Made by a program: the position numbers and the translations under genes
Shown: positions 62,309 to 64,000 of the stretch, one piece after another
Layout of the letters: each line of letters opens with the position of its first letter
Numbering within the stretch: the stretch's first letter is position 1
The notes under the pieces: generated by a model
Database searches by the model: none
What the model saw: the letters and a program-made list of their open reading frames with translations, nothing else
Told to the model about the DNA's origin: nothing
From: an uncultured Pelagibacteraceae bacterium
GTDB lineage: Bacteria; Pseudomonadota; Alphaproteobacteria; Pelagibacterales; Pelagibacteraceae
Length of the DNA stretch: 64,000 nt
Reading direction: 5' to 3'
NCBI GenBank assembly: GCA_902528175.1
Contig: CABZRN010000002.1
Coordinates: 1 to 64,000, forward strand

Positions 62309-63183
62309 TTTTTAGTTATAATTAAATTTTTTAAATACTCAGAGTATTCACATTTACCATAAAATTTTATCTGATTATTTATTTCTCTTTTATTAACCCA
62401 GCCATTGGAAAGAGCTATTTCTTCAATACAAGCAACCTTTAAACCTTGCCTTTTTTCAATTGCAGATACAAAAGCACTTGTTTTATAAAAATCATCTATT
62501 GAACCCGTGTCCAACCAAGCACCCCCTCTACCTAGCAAACTTGCTTTCAAATTACCTTTTTTTTTATATTTGTTAATTAAATCAACTATTTCCAATTCTC
62601 CTCTTTTTGAAGGTTTTAATAGCTTTGAGTACTTACAAACTAAATTATCAAAAAAATATAGTCCAGTAATTGCTAAATCAGAAATAAATTTTTTTGGCTT
62701 TTCTTTAATATGGGTAACTTTGTATTTTTTATTTATTTTTGCTACACCGTATTGGTCAGGTCTTTTTACTTTATGTAATATAATTTTTGCACCTTTCTTT
62801 AATTTTTTATAATTTAACAATTGAGTAGTTAAATTTTGTCCATAAAAAAAATTGTCTCCAAGTATCAATGCAACATTATCAGATCCGATAAATTTTTCTC
62901 CTATTATGAACGCATCAGGTAAGCCCCTAGGCTCACTTTGCTCGACGTATGTAATTTTGATACCAAGATTTTTACCATTCGGTATTATTTTTTTATATTG
63001 AGAAAGTTCTCCTTTATTTACAATTATCAAAATATCTTTTATTTTTGAAAGCATTAAAATAGAAAGAGGATAAAAAATTAAAGGCTTATCGAATATTGGC
63101 AATAGCTGTTTATTAATTGCTTTAGTTAAAGGGCTCATTCTTGTTCCTCTTCCTCCAGCTAAAATAATTCCTTTTTTAATCAA
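62305..63183 (-). CDS. rfbA: glucose-1-phosphate thymidylyltransferase
   Basis: A 292-residue nucleotidyltransferase making dTDP-glucose, the first step of dTDP-deoxysugar synthesis. KGIILAGGRGTRMSPLTKAINKQLLP, DKPLIFYPLSILML, SEPRGLPDAFIIGEKFIG, LILGDNFFYGQ and WLDTGSIDDFYKTSAFV are the RmlA signatures in order. It starts one base after rfbB ends on the minus strand and overlaps the following epimerase gene by four bases, so rfbB-rfbA-epimerase-rfbH-rfbC form one operon. Confidence 0.96.
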   Translation of the reverse strand: MIKKGIILAGGRGTRMSPLTKAINKQLLPIFDKPLIFYPLSILMLSKIKDILIIVNKGELSQYKKIIPNGKNLGIKITYVEQSEPRGLPDAFIIGEKFIGSDNVALILGDNFFYGQNLTTQLLNYKKLKKGAKIILHKVKRPDQYGVAKINKKYKVTHIKEKPKKFISDLAITGLYFFDNLVCKYSKLLKPSKRGELEIVDLINKYKKKGNLKASLLGRGGAWLDTGSIDDFYKTSAFVSAIEKRQGLKVACIEEIALSNGWVNKREINNQIKFYGKCEYSEYLKNLIITKK

Positions 63184-64000
63184 TTATGTGCCCAATCTTT
63201 CTGTAATATCTTTTTTTCTAAGATTTTTAAAATATTTTTGATTACTATAATACCATAAAAAAGTTTTGTTTAGTCCATCAAAGATCTTTGTTTTAGAGTT
63301 CCAATTAAGTTTTGATTTTATTTTACCACTGTTTAATGCATACCTTAAATCATGACCTGGTCTGTCTTTGACAAATTTTATCTTTACTTTTTTACCTATT
63401 GAAATGTGTTTTTTTGCAATATTTATTAAATATTTTGTAATTTGAAGATTATTTAAATTTTTATTAGAGCCAATATTATAAAACTCTCCTTTTTTTCCTT
63501 TTAAAAAAACTTTTAAAAGTCCTTCACAATGGTCCATAACATATATCCACTCTCTTGAATTTTTTCCATTACCATAAATAGGTAATTCTCGATTGTTAAT
63601 GATGTTATATATTAATTTAGGAATTAATTTTTCAGGATGTTGGCAAGGCCCATAATTATTAGAACAATTAGTAATAATCGCTGGAATTTTAAATGTTCTA
63701 ACATAAGCAGATACCAGATGATCTGATGAGGCTTTACTTGCAGCATAAGGAGAGCTAGGTTTATACTTAAAATTTTCATTGGATCTACCAGTTAAAACAT
63801 CTCCAAAAACTTCATCAGTTGATATATGAATTAACTTTGTATTTGAATAAGATTTGTAAAATCTTCTAAAAGACTCTAATAAATTAAATGTTCCCAATAT
63901 GTTACTTTTAATAAAATTTGATGGATTATCTATAGACCTATCTACATGAGTTTCAGCAGCCAAATTAAATACACCATTTGGTTTATATTTTTTGAAAATT
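63184..64000 (-). CDS. rfbB: dTDP-glucose 4,6-dehydratase, 5' partial
   Basis: The frame is open to the right window edge, so the N-terminal NAD-binding part (about 75 residues) lies outside. The track's start at 63963 is an internal TTG. In-frame residues before it read FKKYKPNGVFNLAAETHVDR, the usual RmlB segment. HISTDEVFGDVLTGRSNE, the active-site YAASKASSDHLVSAYVRT, NCSNNYGPCQHPEKLIP and GKNSREWIYVMDHCEGL follow. It converts dTDP-glucose to dTDP-4-keto-6-deoxyglucose for the cluster to its left. Confidence 0.95.
   Translation of the reverse strand, partial: IFKKYKPNGVFNLAAETHVDRSIDNPSNFIKSNILGTFNLLESFRRFYKSYSNTKLIHISTDEVFGDVLTGRSNENFKYKPSSPYAASKASSDHLVSAYVRTFKIPAIITNCSNNYGPCQHPEKLIPKLIYNIINNRELPIYGNGKNSREWIYVMDHCEGLLKVFLKGKKGEFYNIGSNKNLNNLQITKYLINIAKKHISIGKKVKIKFVKDRPGHDLRYALNSGKIKSKLNWNSKTKIFDGLNKTFLWYYSNQKYFKNLRKKDITERLGT

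Noticed and set aside
1-64000. Mobile elements, prophage, CRISPR arrays and rRNA genes
   Set aside because: No transposase, integrase, phage or Cas proteins, no regularly spaced repeats and no rRNA-like stretches were found.

Overview
The window is AT-rich (roughly 70% A+T by eye), very densely packed, and its genes are mostly separated by a few bases or overlap. Protein content fits a SAR11-type marine alphaproteobacterium (Candidatus Pelagibacter or a close relative): a SUF-only Fe-S operon led by an Rrf2 regulator, a taurine-type ABC transporter beside an omega-amino-acid:pyruvate aminotransferase and alanine dehydrogenase, a dimethylglycine-dehydrogenase-like flavoprotein, small EamA/SMR/LysE transporters, an alternative oxidase and lysine-rich proteins. 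The organism is inferred from gene content and composition; no rRNA is present to prove it. No insertion sequence, phage gene, CRISPR array or rRNA was seen. The only RNA gene is one tRNA-Met(CAT).

Layout. 0-4 kb: end of an AsmA-like protein, tyrS, anmK and an alpha/beta hydrolase. 4.0-10.3 kb: iscR-sufBCDSUTA, preceded by a near-perfect IscR type-1 operator and two tandem Fur-box-like repeats. 10.3-14.2 kb: glnA with a symmetric upstream region, a YbaK-type deacylase and two EamA transporters separated by a parS-like palindrome. 14.2-19.7 kb: an ExaC/AldB-type aldehyde dehydrogenase with a lysine-rich leader, DUF779, DsrE and GYD proteins, a second aldehyde dehydrogenase, and CcdA. 19.7-28.8 kb: methyltransferases, a gamma-butyrobetaine-hydroxylase-like oxygenase, a HisN-like phosphatase, an epimerase, an AhpD-like protein, an SMR protein, photolyase and an SRAP/YedK protein. 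28.8-35.5 kb: a minus-strand cluster of small ferredoxin-like-fold and NTF2-like proteins, then cysK-cysE-persulfide dioxygenase, a peroxiredoxin, LysE and alternative oxidase.

35.6-50.8 kb is the most coherent metabolic block. A beta-propeller autotransporter is followed by a seven-gene minus-strand operon: tauA-tauB-tauC-like permease, PQQ-type dehydrogenase, Ldh-family dehydrogenase, phosphate acyltransferase and an HpsN/HisD-like dehydrogenase. Divergent from it run the omega-amino-acid:pyruvate aminotransferase, alanine dehydrogenase and an 813-residue DMGDH-like protein. I read this as uptake and oxidation of organosulfonates (taurine or C3 sulfonates such as dihydroxypropanesulfonate), with nitrogen recovered through alanine. 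The C-S lyase itself is not in the window.

50.8-64 kb: tldD-tldE, a tandem winged-helix regulator, a BASS transporter, an FkbM methyltransferase, a glycosyltransferase-like protein, tRNA-Met, a cupredoxin/DUF4396 pair and a thioredoxin-like protein. It ends in a minus-strand surface-sugar cluster (rfbB-rfbA-epimerase-RfbH-like-rfbC) that runs off the right edge. Sulfur is a recurrent theme across the window: SUF assembly, cysteine synthesis, persulfide oxidation, a DsrE protein and sulfonates.
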